Both the position numbers and the translations under genes were made by a program. Under the pieces are notes generated by a model. That model was given only the letters and a program-made list of their open reading frames with translations, was not told the origin of the DNA and ran no database searches. From NCBI GenBank assembly GCA_946566955.1, contig CAMNXD010000006.1, positions 1 to 58,812 of the forward strand: a stretch of 58,812 bases of DNA, written 5' to 3'. Positions within the stretch are counted from its first letter, which is position 1. Every line of letters begins with the position of its first letter. This DNA is from an uncultured Clostridia bacterium. GTDB lineage: Bacteria; Bacillota; Clostridia; Oscillospirales; Acutalibacteraceae. This document shows positions 15,968 to 24,762 of the stretch, piece after piece.

Positions 15968-16474
15968 TTACTCCTTCACCATACACTTTATTATTTCTCC
16001 AATGTACATTTTATGATAATCTTTTTTGGGATAATTAGATTCTAAAGACTGCTCTAACATAAAATTTGGATCTATAAATTGATTATAAAGCTTTTTGCAA
16101 ATCAAAACCATTTTCGCTTCTTCAAAATAAGGAGCAACTTCCTGAAAGCCGGGAGTTAAATTTGCTTCTTTTACTTTATCAGAGTCTCTGCCGGACTTTG
16201 TACCGCAAATTTTAAGAGCGCTTTTATACTTTTCTTCAAAGAAAGAAAGACTATAGTTTTCATAAGATTCTATAAACTCAAACGTAAAACGGTGGGGCCT
16301 TATAAAACAAAAAGACACATTTTTATTCCAAAGAACTCCCATCCCTCCCCAGCTTACAGTCATAGTGTTGAACTTCTCTTCGCTTCCTGCAGTTACGAGC
16401 ATCCACTCTTTTCCTATAAGGTTAAAAGGATTGATAGCTTTTAAATCTTTGATATCTACTTTTTTAAAACTCAT
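15968..16474 (-). CDS. flavin reductase family protein (FMN-binding)
   Basis: The 168-residue protein is a split-barrel flavin reductase-like domain: NPFNLIGKEWMLVTAG near the start, NTMTVSWGGMGVLWNK (FMN phosphate contact region), VSFCFIRPHRFTFEF, and SGRDSDKVKEANL. It probably binds FMN and reduces flavin or a quinone-like substrate in the cytoplasm. I start it at ATG 16474, which has GGAGATGG upstream; an earlier ATG at 16507 overlaps the preceding gene's end. It is co-oriented with the M50 protease upstream and the SDR downstream. Confidence 0.85.
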   Translation of the reverse strand: MSFKKVDIKDLKAINPFNLIGKEWMLVTAGSEEKFNTMTVSWGGMGVLWNKNVSFCFIRPHRFTFEFIESYENYSLSFFEEKYKSALKICGTKSGRDSDKVKEANLTPGFQEVAPYFEEAKMVLICKKLYNQFIDPNFMLEQSLESNYPKKDYHKMYIGEIIKCMVKE

Positions 16475-16506
16475 GCTTACCCATCTCCTAAAATATATTT
16501 TTACCA

Positions 16507-17073
16507 CTATATATGACTATCCTCTTTAAAAAGAATATATGACAGCAAATAAAGTCCCAATATTAAAAGAGAAAAATTATATCTAGATTTAATTAAAATC
16601 ATAAACCCAAGTACCCCGAGCGGCACTAAAAAAATAAAAGAAGTTATATCTAAGATTTTTTCCGAAAGTTCTAGATCAAGCTTTTGAGAAATAAAAATCG
16701 AAAGGATTCTACCGCCGTCAAGCGAACTTATAGGTAGAAGATTTACAGCCCCTATAAAAAGATTTTGAATTGCAATCACTTTAAATATACTCATTCGCAA
16801 CAAAAAATAAACTGATATAAAAACAAAAGCGCAAGCAAAATTAAGTATTGAGCCACTTAGTAGAATAAAAAATTCATCTTTAGCTCTAAGCTCCGTAAAA
16901 GAAGCTTCGTTTAACATATCCACATTCACAAGTCCGAATTTCAGTTCTTTTACTTTACCATCTTTTAAAACAATTGCTATCACATGTCCAAGCTCATGAA
17001 TTATTGCACTTAGTATTCCGAAAACCGCTGCATATGAACTGTCCATAATTAAAATAAAAGCTAACATTGCCAT
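16507..17073 (-). CDS. site-2 protease family (M50) membrane metalloprotease, SpoIVFB-like
   Basis: This protein of 188 residues or more is a membrane-embedded zinc protease. The HELGH motif (27-31) supplies two zinc ligands and the catalytic Glu, and SSLDGGRIL near residue 118 is the LDG motif with the third ligand. Four to five hydrophobic segments surround them. Such enzymes cleave transmembrane helices of anti-sigma factors or pro-proteins. The ATG at 17073 lacks a ribosome binding site, and the frame stays open upstream with a family-like N-terminus (KKFRFKIKFNFYF) back to a stop near 17113. The true start may be a non-AUG codon or may be lost by a one-base change after AGAAGGTGG. Confidence 0.8.
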   Translation of the reverse strand: MAMLAFILIMDSSYAAVFGILSAIIHELGHVIAIVLKDGKVKELKFGLVNVDMLNEASFTELRAKDEFFILLSGSILNFACAFVFISVYFLLRMSIFKVIAIQNLFIGAVNLLPISSLDGGRILSIFISQKLDLELSEKILDITSFIFLVPLGVLGFMILIKSRYNFSLLILGLYLLSYILFKEDSHI

Positions 17074-17165
17074 GAAATAAAAATTAAATTTAATCTTAAA
17101 ACGAAATTTTTTAAGTGTGTTTAGTATATAGCACCCACCTTCTAGCTAAATTTGAAAAATTAAGT

Positions 17166-18554
17166 TTAAGTTTGGCTTTTTATGCTCAAGTCTTTATGTA
17201 TTTGATAAGCCGCTTGCTTACCAGCTTGCATTGCTAAAATTACAGTCGCTGCGCCACTCACTGCGTCTCCTCCAGCATAAACGTATTTTCGGGAAGTTCT
17301 CGCTGTAGCTTCATCGGTAACAATCCGGCCATCGGGCCTAAATTCTAAACTCTTTTCACTCTCAACTAAAATTTTATTTGCACTATTTCCTATAGAAATT
17401 ATCGCCGTATCAATCTCCATTTCTTTTTCTGAACCCGAAACTGGCACAAGGTGACTTTTCCCTGAGCTTTCCTCTGAAGTGGGTTTCATATTAACGTATT
17501 TAACCTTTTCTAGTTTTCCGCTATTTCCTATAAATTCAATTGGAGTACTAGAAAAAATAAATTCTACCCCTTCTTCTTTAGCATGAAGAATTTCATCTCT
17601 GCGAGCTGGCATCTTAGCTTCCTCTCGCCTATAAATGACTGTAACCTTATCTGCCCCAAGCCTTACTGCACTGCGTGCTACGTCCATAGCCACGTTGCCG
17701 CCGCCAACAACTAAAGCTCTTTTAGGAATTTTAATTGGAGTATCGTAATCGGATTTATTGGCATGCATGAGATTTATACGAGTTAAAAATTCATTAGATG
17801 AATAAACGCCACCCAGTCCTTCGCCAGGTATTCCCATAAGCTTTGGTAATCCCGCACCGGTAGAAATATAGACTGCACTGTACCCCATTTCGAAAAGATT
17901 ATCTATAGTTAGCGTTTTACCTATAACCATATTAGTATAAATCTTAACCCCTAAACGATTTAAGTTTTCTATTTCAAAGTTAATTACATCTCTTGGAAGC
18001 CTAAAAGCTGGTATGCCATACGTCAAGACTCCTCCTGGAATATGTAGGGCCTCAAAAATGTCTGCTTGATATCCCAAGTTGCAAAGCTGTGCGGCGCAAG
18101 TTAATCCAGAAGGTCCAGACCCTACTATCGCAATTTTTAAATTGCTTCCTTTTTTTGGAGATTTAAAATGCTCCAGCTTAATTTTATCTGCAACATATCT
18201 TTCAAGTCGGCCAATTGCCACCGGTTGACCCGCTTTACCTCTTACGCATTTAGCTTCGCATTGAGTTTCCTGCGGACATACCCTTCCACATATTGAAGGT
18301 AAAAAGCTGTCTTTAGAAATAATTTGGTAAGCGTCAGAAATTATTCCTTTTGATATGCAATCAATAAATTCTGGAATTTTTATTCCAACTGGACACCCTA
18401 AAACACAAGGTGGATTTTTACACTTTAAACATCTCAGCGACTCATTTAAAGCATTTTCATCACTTAAAGACTTTTCCACTTCTTCAAAAGAAGTTTTTCT
18501 TTTTTTTATATTTAAAATGTCGATGGGCTGCTTTAATTTACTTTTATTTATCAT
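17166..18554 (-). CDS. nfnB: NADH-dependent ferredoxin:NADP+ oxidoreductase subunit NfnB (GltD/GltA-like)
   Basis: This 462-residue flavoprotein has an N-terminal double [4Fe-4S] domain (CLKCKNPPCVLGCPVGI and CGRVCPQETQCEAKCVRG), an FAD site AIVGSGPSGL, and an NADPH site VVGGGNVAMD, ending with the GDAVSGAATV block. It is homologous to the glutamate synthase small subunit, but no large subunit is present. Its partner immediately upstream is an NfnA-type FAD/[2Fe-2S] protein. In clostridia this pair forms the electron-bifurcating transhydrogenase that couples NADH and ferredoxin to NADPH. AAGGATG precedes the ATG; the gap to nfnA is 3 bases. Confidence 0.9.
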   Translation of the reverse strand: MINKSKLKQPIDILNIKKRKTSFEEVEKSLSDENALNESLRCLKCKNPPCVLGCPVGIKIPEFIDCISKGIISDAYQIISKDSFLPSICGRVCPQETQCEAKCVRGKAGQPVAIGRLERYVADKIKLEHFKSPKKGSNLKIAIVGSGPSGLTCAAQLCNLGYQADIFEALHIPGGVLTYGIPAFRLPRDVINFEIENLNRLGVKIYTNMVIGKTLTIDNLFEMGYSAVYISTGAGLPKLMGIPGEGLGGVYSSNEFLTRINLMHANKSDYDTPIKIPKRALVVGGGNVAMDVARSAVRLGADKVTVIYRREEAKMPARRDEILHAKEEGVEFIFSSTPIEFIGNSGKLEKVKYVNMKPTSEESSGKSHLVPVSGSEKEMEIDTAIISIGNSANKILVESEKSLEFRPDGRIVTDEATARTSRKYVYAGGDAVSGAATVILAMQAGKQAAYQIHKDLSIKSQT

Positions 18555-18557
18555 ACT

Positions 18558-19394
18558 TCAAACATCCTTAAATAAATTGCAGTATTTAGCTTTCGAGAGG
18601 CTTTCCTCTTCTGAAAAAGCTACGCATCTCACTTGGGCTTCTTTAAAGTCCACTAAATGACCGTCAAAATCAGGACCATCAATGCATGCAAACTTTACTT
18701 CATTCCCAACTGTAAGCCGACACCCTCCACACATCCCCGTGCCATCAATCATAATAGACGTCATACTTACAATTGTTTTTATTCCATAAGCTTTAGTCAC
18801 TTCACAAACTGCTTTCATCATAGGAATAGGTCCAACTGCCATTACTAAGTCGTATCCTATATTACTACTGAGTTTTTTTAAAAGTATATCTGTAACTAAA
18901 CCTTTTTTCCCATTAGAGCCATCGTCGGTAACTAATTCTAAATCGTTATCGATTGCTTTCATGTAGTCTTCAAGTATAATCAGGTCTTTGCTTCTAAATC
19001 CAGCAATTATCTCAACTTTAGACCCAATGCTAACTAAATGCTTCGCAATCGGGCAAGCCATCGCACTGCCTACTCCCCCCGAAACCACTATAGCTTTACT
19101 AAATCCAGAAACCAAAGACGGCTTTCCAAGAGGACCTACTAAATCTAAAATCGTATCTCCTGAAGATTTTTCATCTAATTTCATTGTCGTGAGCCCGACC
19201 TTTTGATATATTACGTCGATTGTGCCGAGAGATTTATTGGCGTTAAAAACAGTAAGGGGAATTCGTTCGCCTTTTTCGTCTACTCTCAAAATTACAAATT
19301 GACCAGGTAAATAATTTTTAGATATGTAAGGTGCCTCAAAGCGCATACGAGATACTTTGGAGTTTAGTTCTTCTTTTTCTATTATTTTAAACAT
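18558..19394 (-). CDS. nfnA: NfnA, FAD/[2Fe-2S] subunit of NADH-dependent ferredoxin:NADP+ oxidoreductase
   Basis: This 278-residue ferredoxin-NADP reductase-like subunit contains an FAD-binding barrel (YLPGQFVILRVDEKGE), an NAD(P) domain (VSGGVGSAMACPIAK), and a C-terminal [2Fe-2S] cluster (GMCGGCRLTVGNEVKFAC). Sulfide dehydrogenase and dihydroorotate dehydrogenase PyrK-type proteins share this layout, but adjacency to NfnB makes Nfn the best reading. The gene is first in the pair and is divergent from degV, with the promoters in the 237-base gap between them. Confidence 0.88.
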   Translation of the reverse strand: MFKIIEKEELNSKVSRMRFEAPYISKNYLPGQFVILRVDEKGERIPLTVFNANKSLGTIDVIYQKVGLTTMKLDEKSSGDTILDLVGPLGKPSLVSGFSKAIVVSGGVGSAMACPIAKHLVSIGSKVEIIAGFRSKDLIILEDYMKAIDNDLELVTDDGSNGKKGLVTDILLKKLSSNIGYDLVMAVGPIPMMKAVCEVTKAYGIKTIVSMTSIMIDGTGMCGGCRLTVGNEVKFACIDGPDFDGHLVDFKEAQVRCVAFSEEESLSKAKYCNLFKDV

Positions 19395-19518
19395 ATAAAA
19401 GACCTTTCTGATTTTAAACTACAATAAAAAATATGATGAAACTAACTGAGTAAATGACTAGTATTTATAAAATTATCATATTTATATATTTTTTAATATT
19501 TTAATTACATACGGGTGC

Positions 19519-19540
19519 GATATTATTACTGAATAATATC
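19519..19540. repeat. 9-bp palindrome between nfnA and degV
   Basis: GATATTATT-ACTG-AATAATATC lies in the divergent intergenic region, about 30 bases upstream of a TATAAT box (19572-19577) that could serve degV. It has the shape of a repressor site, but no known consensus matches. Confidence 0.4.
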
Positions 19541-19631
19541 ACAATTTATTTAAATACGCAATGAGATATACTATAATCCTAGTAAGCTTTTATAAGTAAT
19601 TTAAATTAAATATAAATCTCGAGGAGATAAA

Positions 19632-20516
19632 ATGAGTGAATATATATTAAGCTGCTGCTCAACAGCAGATCTTTCAAAACAAGATTTTTTAGACTTAAAA
19701 GTAGAGTACATACCATTTCATGTCTATATAGACGGGCAACATTATTACGATGACCCAGATAACGTTTTCCCACCTAAAAAGCTTTATAGTATGATGCTAG
19801 AAGGTAAAGACGTTAAAACCTCTCAGATAAATAGCGAGGAGTTTATTGAGCATTTTACCAAATTTCTAAAGCAAGGAAAAGATATCTTACATATTGCATT
19901 TTCCTCCGGTTTATCTGGCGTTTATGAATCAGCGGCTCGAGCTCAAAGAGAACTTCAAAAACAATTTCCTGAAAGAAAAATATATGTAGTGGACTCTCTT
20001 GGCGGCGCTACTGGACAGGGACTTATAATGGATAAACTTTCGGAGCTGAAAAACGCTATGGGATATAGTATCGATCAACTTCAAGGTTGGATAGAGAAAA
20101 ATAAGCTAAGACTCCACCACTGGTTCACTTCTACTGATTTAACTTTTTTCGTCAAAGGAGGACGTATTTCTAAAGCAGCGGGCTTTATTGGAAACATTCT
20201 TAAAATATGCCCTGTTTTAAATGTTGATAAACTAGGTAAATTGCGCTTTGTTTCTAAAGTCCGCTCTAAGCAAAAAGCTTTAGCAGAAATGCTCAAAAGA
20301 ATGCTAGATCACGCACAGGACGGTCAAAACTATAATCAAAAATGCTTTATTTCTCATTCAGAATGCTATGATGACGCTGCTGTGCTTGCTAACTGGATTG
20401 AAAGCAAATTTACTAAACTTACTGGTAAGGTAAAAATACATAATATAGGCCCCACTCTTGGCTGCCACTGCGGGCCTGGAACTATAGCCCTTTTCTTTTG
20501 GGGTGATGAAAGATAG
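19632..20516 (+). CDS. DegV family fatty acid-binding protein
   Basis: The 294-residue protein is a DegV-type protein (CCSTADLS near the start, the ligand-pocket segment TSQINSEEF, then HIAFSSGLSGVYESA and VDSLGGATGQG). The characteristic FVKGGRISKAAGFIGNIL follows, and the C-terminus contains HCGPGTIALFFWG. DegV proteins bind a fatty acyl chain and act as FakB subunits delivering it to a fatty acid kinase. No fakA lies nearby. GAGGAG precedes the ATG. Confidence 0.9.
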   Translation: MSEYILSCCSTADLSKQDFLDLKVEYIPFHVYIDGQHYYDDPDNVFPPKKLYSMMLEGKDVKTSQINSEEFIEHFTKFLKQGKDILHIAFSSGLSGVYESAARAQRELQKQFPERKIYVVDSLGGATGQGLIMDKLSELKNAMGYSIDQLQGWIEKNKLRLHHWFTSTDLTFFVKGGRISKAAGFIGNILKICPVLNVDKLGKLRFVSKVRSKQKALAEMLKRMLDHAQDGQNYNQKCFISHSECYDDAAVLANWIESKFTKLTGKVKIHNIGPTLGCHCGPGTIALFFWGDER

Positions 20517-20651
20517 TCTTTATTTTAAAGGGTTATGGCTTTTAGAGCATTGTTTTTGTAGATTTATCTTCTTGGCTTAAGATGACTTTTAAAATTAATA
20601 ACGTCTCACATAAAGCTTATAAGGGTTTTAAACGGCGTCTAAGTTGAAGAC

Positions 20652-21446
20652 TTAAACTTTTTTAATATCAAATGGAGACCTAAGATTTATTTTATCGGAA
20701 TGTATACCATTGATTTTAATAAATCCATCTGCCGAGCGAATATCTAAAAGATTTTTACTTGAAACACTATCTAAATTTATGTCTCCAACAACAGTGTTTG
20801 TTTTTATTAAGTTTTCAGAAAAAACGTTCTTTAAATTGCAGGTTTGCTCGGTATTTATACTTATATTGTTTTTGCAAGAAATATCTTCAATGTTCGCAAT
20901 ATCGGAAAAATCAACGTTTAAATTATTTAAATTTCTTAAACCTTTAACATTAACAGGGCCATTAAATAAAAGAGGTTTGTAATCGAAGAGATTACCAGAT
21001 TCAGAAAAAAAGTTTAAGTCACCACTATAAGATTCGGGGATTTCAATAGTTAAATCGTTATTCTTATACTTGTGTGGATTACCACCTTTTAAAATGGGTA
21101 TATCTATTCCTTTGTAAGAATTATTTCTGTAAATTATTGAAATTTGATTTTGATTTTTTGAAATATCGTATTTTTCGTCAGCGTTTTCCATATAATAAAT
21201 CTTAAACTTATTTAATTTAGAAGGCACTATGTTGACGTTAGTATTATTTGTATTAATACTAATCGAGGAGATTCCTGTTAAATCATTTGTATAAATTTTT
21301 TGTTCGTTGTCGTCTCTAGACACTTTGCTAGGATTATTAAATGCTGCACCCAACGGCGACGCAGCTAAAAAAGATACGGCTAATAATTCTGTTGCTACAA
21401 AAGCTAAAGAAAAATTTTTGATTTTTTCTAAAAAAGTTTTTTTCAT
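20652..21446 (-). CDS. exported DUF4097-like beta-repeat protein
   Basis: This 264-residue protein has a signal peptide (about residues 1-34, ...FLAASPLGAA) and then a right-handed beta structure of repeated short strands of the DUF4097 putative-adhesin type: SISINTNNTNVNIVPSK, NNDLTIEIPESYSGDLNF, TNTVVGDINLDSVSSK, IRSADGFIKINGI. Homologues in Firmicutes are exported or membrane-tethered and their role is not established. No membrane anchor follows, so it is probably released or wall-associated. It stands alone and is convergent with degV. Confidence 0.65.
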   Translation of the reverse strand: MKKTFLEKIKNFSLAFVATELLAVSFLAASPLGAAFNNPSKVSRDDNEQKIYTNDLTGISSISINTNNTNVNIVPSKLNKFKIYYMENADEKYDISKNQNQISIIYRNNSYKGIDIPILKGGNPHKYKNNDLTIEIPESYSGDLNFFSESGNLFDYKPLLFNGPVNVKGLRNLNNLNVDFSDIANIEDISCKNNISINTEQTCNLKNVFSENLIKTNTVVGDINLDSVSSKNLLDIRSADGFIKINGIHSDKINLRSPFDIKKV

Positions 21447-21679
21447 TTATTTTCTCCCCGTTTGAAAATTTATAATTTTTAAATTAATGTCTAAAAATCT
21501 TAAGCTTACAACTATGCAATGGCTTTTAAAAATCCCATTTTATTTTACATGAATTTTAAATGTAAATCAAGTTTAGAATTTTTATATATTAGATTAAAAC
21601 CAAATTTTCTAATTTAACATATTTAATTTTCTAAAATTTAAAAATGAATATTCTGATAAACTTTTCTATGCGATTTACC

Positions 21680-22321
21680 TTATCCTCCTTGTGTTGAATC
21701 TTGTTTTTGATACCATTTAAGAGCGGTAAAAATGTCGTTTTCTTCAAAATCCGGCCACAAGTTTTCACACGAAAAAATATCGGCGTAAACTGACTGCACA
21801 GGAAGAAATCCTGAAAGCCTCACCATTCCACCCCAACGTATTATTAAATCTATTTTCGAAATATCGTGGGAATAAAGAGATTTTATTATTCCTGAGCGTT
21901 TGCCATTTAAGCTACATAATTTAGAAATATCCCATTCCCAGCCATAGTTTACAAGAAAATTAACTTTAATTCCCCCACCGTTTACCGGAGTTCTATGCGT
22001 ATACTTTAAAAGCTCCTCTGGAAACATTTTAGAGTTTTGATTACCAACAACTAAAATCTCAGCCTTTTCTTTTGCAATAAGATTTACAGCTTCTACACAA
22101 GCATTCGAAAAAGCAATTCTTTGGATTTTTTCTCGCTTACAATTATCTACTGTGAACCCGTAAAAGGTAATTTCTTTTATTCCTAGATTTTGAGCCAATT
22201 TAAATGTTTTAAGTCCAGGACTAATACCAAATTCATATCCTTCAAATTTTTGCTTGCTGTGCTTAAGCGCCCAACGTCTGTTGCCATCTGGAATAACTCC
22301 AAGATGATTCGGAATTTTCAT
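21680..22321 (-). CDS. cis-prenyltransferase, undecaprenyl diphosphate synthase family
   Basis: The 213-residue protein has the family's catalytic IPDGNRRWA (Asp of DGN, residues 8-16), the segment ITFYGFTVDN in place of the usual YAFSTENW, and the C-terminal DLIIRWGGMVRLSGFLP...LWPDF blocks that bind isopentenyl diphosphate. It is shorter than UppS (about 240-250 residues), and GGE of the RTGGE motif is GGM here. It may therefore be a divergent second prenyltransferase making shorter cis-chains. ATG 22321 is chosen for the AAGGAGG upstream; an ATG 27 bases earlier lies before that site. Confidence 0.8.
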   Translation of the reverse strand: MKIPNHLGVIPDGNRRWALKHSKQKFEGYEFGISPGLKTFKLAQNLGIKEITFYGFTVDNCKREKIQRIAFSNACVEAVNLIAKEKAEILVVGNQNSKMFPEELLKYTHRTPVNGGGIKVNFLVNYGWEWDISKLCSLNGKRSGIIKSLYSHDISKIDLIIRWGGMVRLSGFLPVQSVYADIFSCENLWPDFEENDIFTALKWYQKQDSTQGG

Positions 22322-22460
22322 ATAGCTTCCTCCTTTTTCTAATTTCAATTTTAATACAAGTGATTAACGAATGCTGTCGAAAAAGAAGGCTTGTATGTCT
22401 AAACCAAAAATGGTAAAATTAAAAGTTAAAATATTACATGCAAAAACAAGCTATGTTTTT

Positions 22461-22495
22461 AATAAAAAACCGCTCTGATTATATATTCAAAGCGG
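22461..22495 (-). terminator. rho-independent terminator
   Basis: On the minus strand, CCGCTTTGA...TCAGAGCGG (one mismatch) is followed by TTTTTTATT. It lies 20-50 bases beyond the stop of the secreted protein at 22514-23074. Confidence 0.8.
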
Positions 22496-22513
22496 CTATG
22501 TAACTGGTTATTC

Positions 22514-23074
22514 TTATATGAGACCTCTAACAAACTTAAGATATAAAGCAATCGCTACAACAGACGATGGTACTTTTTTGCCTTCGCGAAAACGTACTAT
22601 ACCTACTTTGCTTTCATTTCTACTAACATTATCTATAGAATATACATCGTCACTATCAACTTTAATTTTACATTTAACTTCTTGATTGCTTGAGTTTATT
22701 AAACTGTAACAGCCATCATCATTGCGTATTTCAAAGGATTCTTGTGTATCTAATTTTAAATTTCTTATACAATATATTTTTTCGGGGGAATTACAACTTT
22801 TAGGCTCAACAAAAAGTTGGAACTTTCCGTCATATCTGTTTATTTCCCATTTATCGTTCTTTTCTAAATAGTCAATATAAAAACGCGTGAAACCAAGCAC
22901 AGAATTTATACCATATTGATGTTCATTAACTCCTCGGATTGAAAAAAGAGTTTTATTTTCCGTATTTTTTATAACTGTGAGGTCGCCTCTATCTGCAAAT
23001 GCTGAAGTAGAGCATAGCAAACTAAAAGCCAAAAAACCTGAAACAAATTTGGAAATTTTCTTTGAAAAATTCAT
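22514..23074 (-). CDS. exported protein of unknown function
   Basis: This 186-residue protein has a clear Sec signal peptide (FVSGFLAFSLLCSTSAFA, cleavage near residue 27) and a mature region rich in short beta-strand patterns (DGKFQLFVEPKS, SFEIRNDDGCYSLIN, DSDDVYSIDNVS). Three Cys residues remain in the mature part. I recognise no family. The gene is monocistronic, with its own terminator, and is divergent from the aro operon. The 416-base gap upstream (23075-23490) holds the aro promoter and no other gene that I can see. Confidence 0.6.
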   Translation of the reverse strand: MNFSKKISKFVSGFLAFSLLCSTSAFADRGDLTVIKNTENKTLFSIRGVNEHQYGINSVLGFTRFYIDYLEKNDKWEINRYDGKFQLFVEPKSCNSPEKIYCIRNLKLDTQESFEIRNDDGCYSLINSSNQEVKCKIKVDSDDVYSIDNVSRNESKVGIVRFREGKKVPSSVVAIALYLKFVRGLI

Positions 23075-23409
23075 AAAATATTCTTCTCCTTAAAATTTTT
23101 TTAAAACTATACTTTTGGAATTTACTGCGTCAATTATTGTGTTAATATACCAAAAAGCGCTTATTTATACATAAGTTTTTTAAGCGTCTTGAAACACTTT
23201 TATTTTCCTATTTCGACTTTATAGATTTTACAGTAATTTTGGAAAAGTTGGATCGCTATCAATTTAGAAAAAACTTTTTAATTTACTTTTAATCCCCTCC
23301 CGAATTTTTTAACATCTGAAGATATTTTAACAATTAATTTGGTTCTTTTCAAGTTAAATTTCCAATAAATCAAATGTTCTTTGAAAACTTACAAATCTAG
23401 TAAAATATT

Positions 23410-23439
23410 TTGCTAAAAGTGTTAAAGTTACTGTATAAT
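23410..23439 (+). promoter_or_regulatory. promoter of the aro operon
   Basis: TTGCTA (23410-23415), an 18-base spacer and TATAAT (23434-23439) sit about 50 bases before the aroA start. I saw no T-box, trp-type leader or terminator between promoter and gene, so no attenuation is evident. Confidence 0.6.
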
Positions 23440-23490
23440 TACTTAGTTAAAGTCCGACTTAAAAAGTTAAATTAAGAAAGAAGATATAAT

Positions 23491-24762
23491 TTGAGTACTT
23501 TAAAAATTCAAAAATCAACTCTTCGCGGCACTTTAGCCGCTCCCCCTTCTAAAAGTTTTTCTCATCGAGCAATAATTTGCGCAGCCTTATCGGGAAGCAA
23601 GTGCAGTATTTCACCTGTAATTTTTTCGGATGATATCCTCGCGACTATTCACGCGATGAAAGAAATAGGTTCGAGTATTAAAGCTTGCGGAAATGCGCTT
23701 AAAATTAAAGACTTTAAAATAAATAAGCATACTGCTGTTATAGATTGCCGTGATTCAGGTTCTACACTTCGATTTTTAATTCCAATTGCTGCCGCTTTAG
23801 GACTAAACGCAGTATTTAAACGCAGCCGAAGTCTTGCAAAAAGACCGATAATGGCATTCTTAAAAATCCTTTCAAAAGCGGGAATAAACTTTGAAATGTG
23901 TAGTGATTTATCTTTAAAAATAAGCGGAAGCTTGCACTCTGGAAAATTTCTTGTTCCCGGGAACATAACTTCTCAATTTATTTCGGGATTATTAATGGCT
24001 CTACCACTACTTCAAGGTGACAGCGAAATCGAATTGACATCTAATTTGGAGTCTCGCAGCTACGTAAGCATTACAATTGAAGTTATGAAAAGTTTTGGAG
24101 TATTCGTAGAGAAAAAGGCTAACGGATTCTTTATAAAAGGTGGTCAAAAATATAAGCCAAGAAACTACACCATAGAAGGGGATTGGTCACAAGCAGCGTT
24201 TTTTATAGCCGCTGGAGCAATTAAAGGGTGCATAAAAGTTGAAAACTTAAATAAAAATTCCTCTCAAGGAGATAAGCAAATATTAGAAATTCTTTCAAAC
24301 TTTGGAGCTAAGATATCTTGGAAAAACGGCACTGTTCTATCTAAAAGTTCTCGTCTAAAAGGGATAAATATAGACGCCTCGGAAATTCCAGATTTAGTGC
24401 CAATTCTCGCAGTAGTAGCAGCAAATTCCGAAGGCATAACGCTTATTATGGGCGTTAAAAGGTTAAAGTTTAAAGAGTGCAACAGATTGGAAGCTATATG
24501 TAAGCAGCTTCTTGATTTGGGCGTGGACATAAAAATACACAAAGAAACCTTGAAAATTCGAGGGAAAGGAAAGCATAAAGGCGGCAGTGCATGGAGCCAC
24601 AAGGACCACAGAATTGCAATGGCCCTTTCAATTATGGCTATAAATTTACCGGAAGACTTAAGAATTATAGATGCTCAAAGCGTCAGTAAATCTTATCCTC
24701 ACTTCTTCAAGGACTATAACTTATTGGGAGGTAAAGCAAGTGTCGTCGATTTGGGGAAATAA
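23491..24762 (+). CDS. aroA: 3-phosphoshikimate 1-carboxyvinyltransferase (EPSP synthase)
   Basis: AroA transfers the enolpyruvyl group of PEP to shikimate-3-phosphate. The 423-residue protein starts at TTG behind AAAGAAG. It carries the N-terminal PPSKSFSHRAII (the shikimate/PEP-binding PSKS motif), DCRDSGSTLRFLIP (usually GNxGTxxR in class I; SGSTLRF is the class II form), and a C-terminal KFKECNRLEA and KDHRIAMALSI. It leads a five-gene shikimate operon, and its end overlaps the aroC start by 23 bases, implying translational coupling. Confidence 0.95.
   Translation: MSTLKIQKSTLRGTLAAPPSKSFSHRAIICAALSGSKCSISPVIFSDDILATIHAMKEIGSSIKACGNALKIKDFKINKHTAVIDCRDSGSTLRFLIPIAAALGLNAVFKRSRSLAKRPIMAFLKILSKAGINFEMCSDLSLKISGSLHSGKFLVPGNITSQFISGLLMALPLLQGDSEIELTSNLESRSYVSITIEVMKSFGVFVEKKANGFFIKGGQKYKPRNYTIEGDWSQAAFFIAAGAIKGCIKVENLNKNSSQGDKQILEILSNFGAKISWKNGTVLSKSSRLKGINIDASEIPDLVPILAVVAANSEGITLIMGVKRLKFKECNRLEAICKQLLDLGVDIKIHKETLKIRGKGKHKGGSAWSHKDHRIAMALSIMAINLPEDLRIIDAQSVSKSYPHFFKDYNLLGGKASVVDLGK

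Noticed and set aside
17166-19394. Annotation of the pair as glutamate synthase small subunit plus dihydroorotate dehydrogenase electron-transfer subunit
   Set aside because: No glutamate synthase large subunit or pyrD is adjacent and the two genes are joined as in nfnAB, so Nfn is preferred.
23075-23490. Possible T-box or attenuator ahead of the aro operon
   Set aside because: No conserved T-box core, leader peptide or terminator-antiterminator pair is visible between the promoter and aroA.
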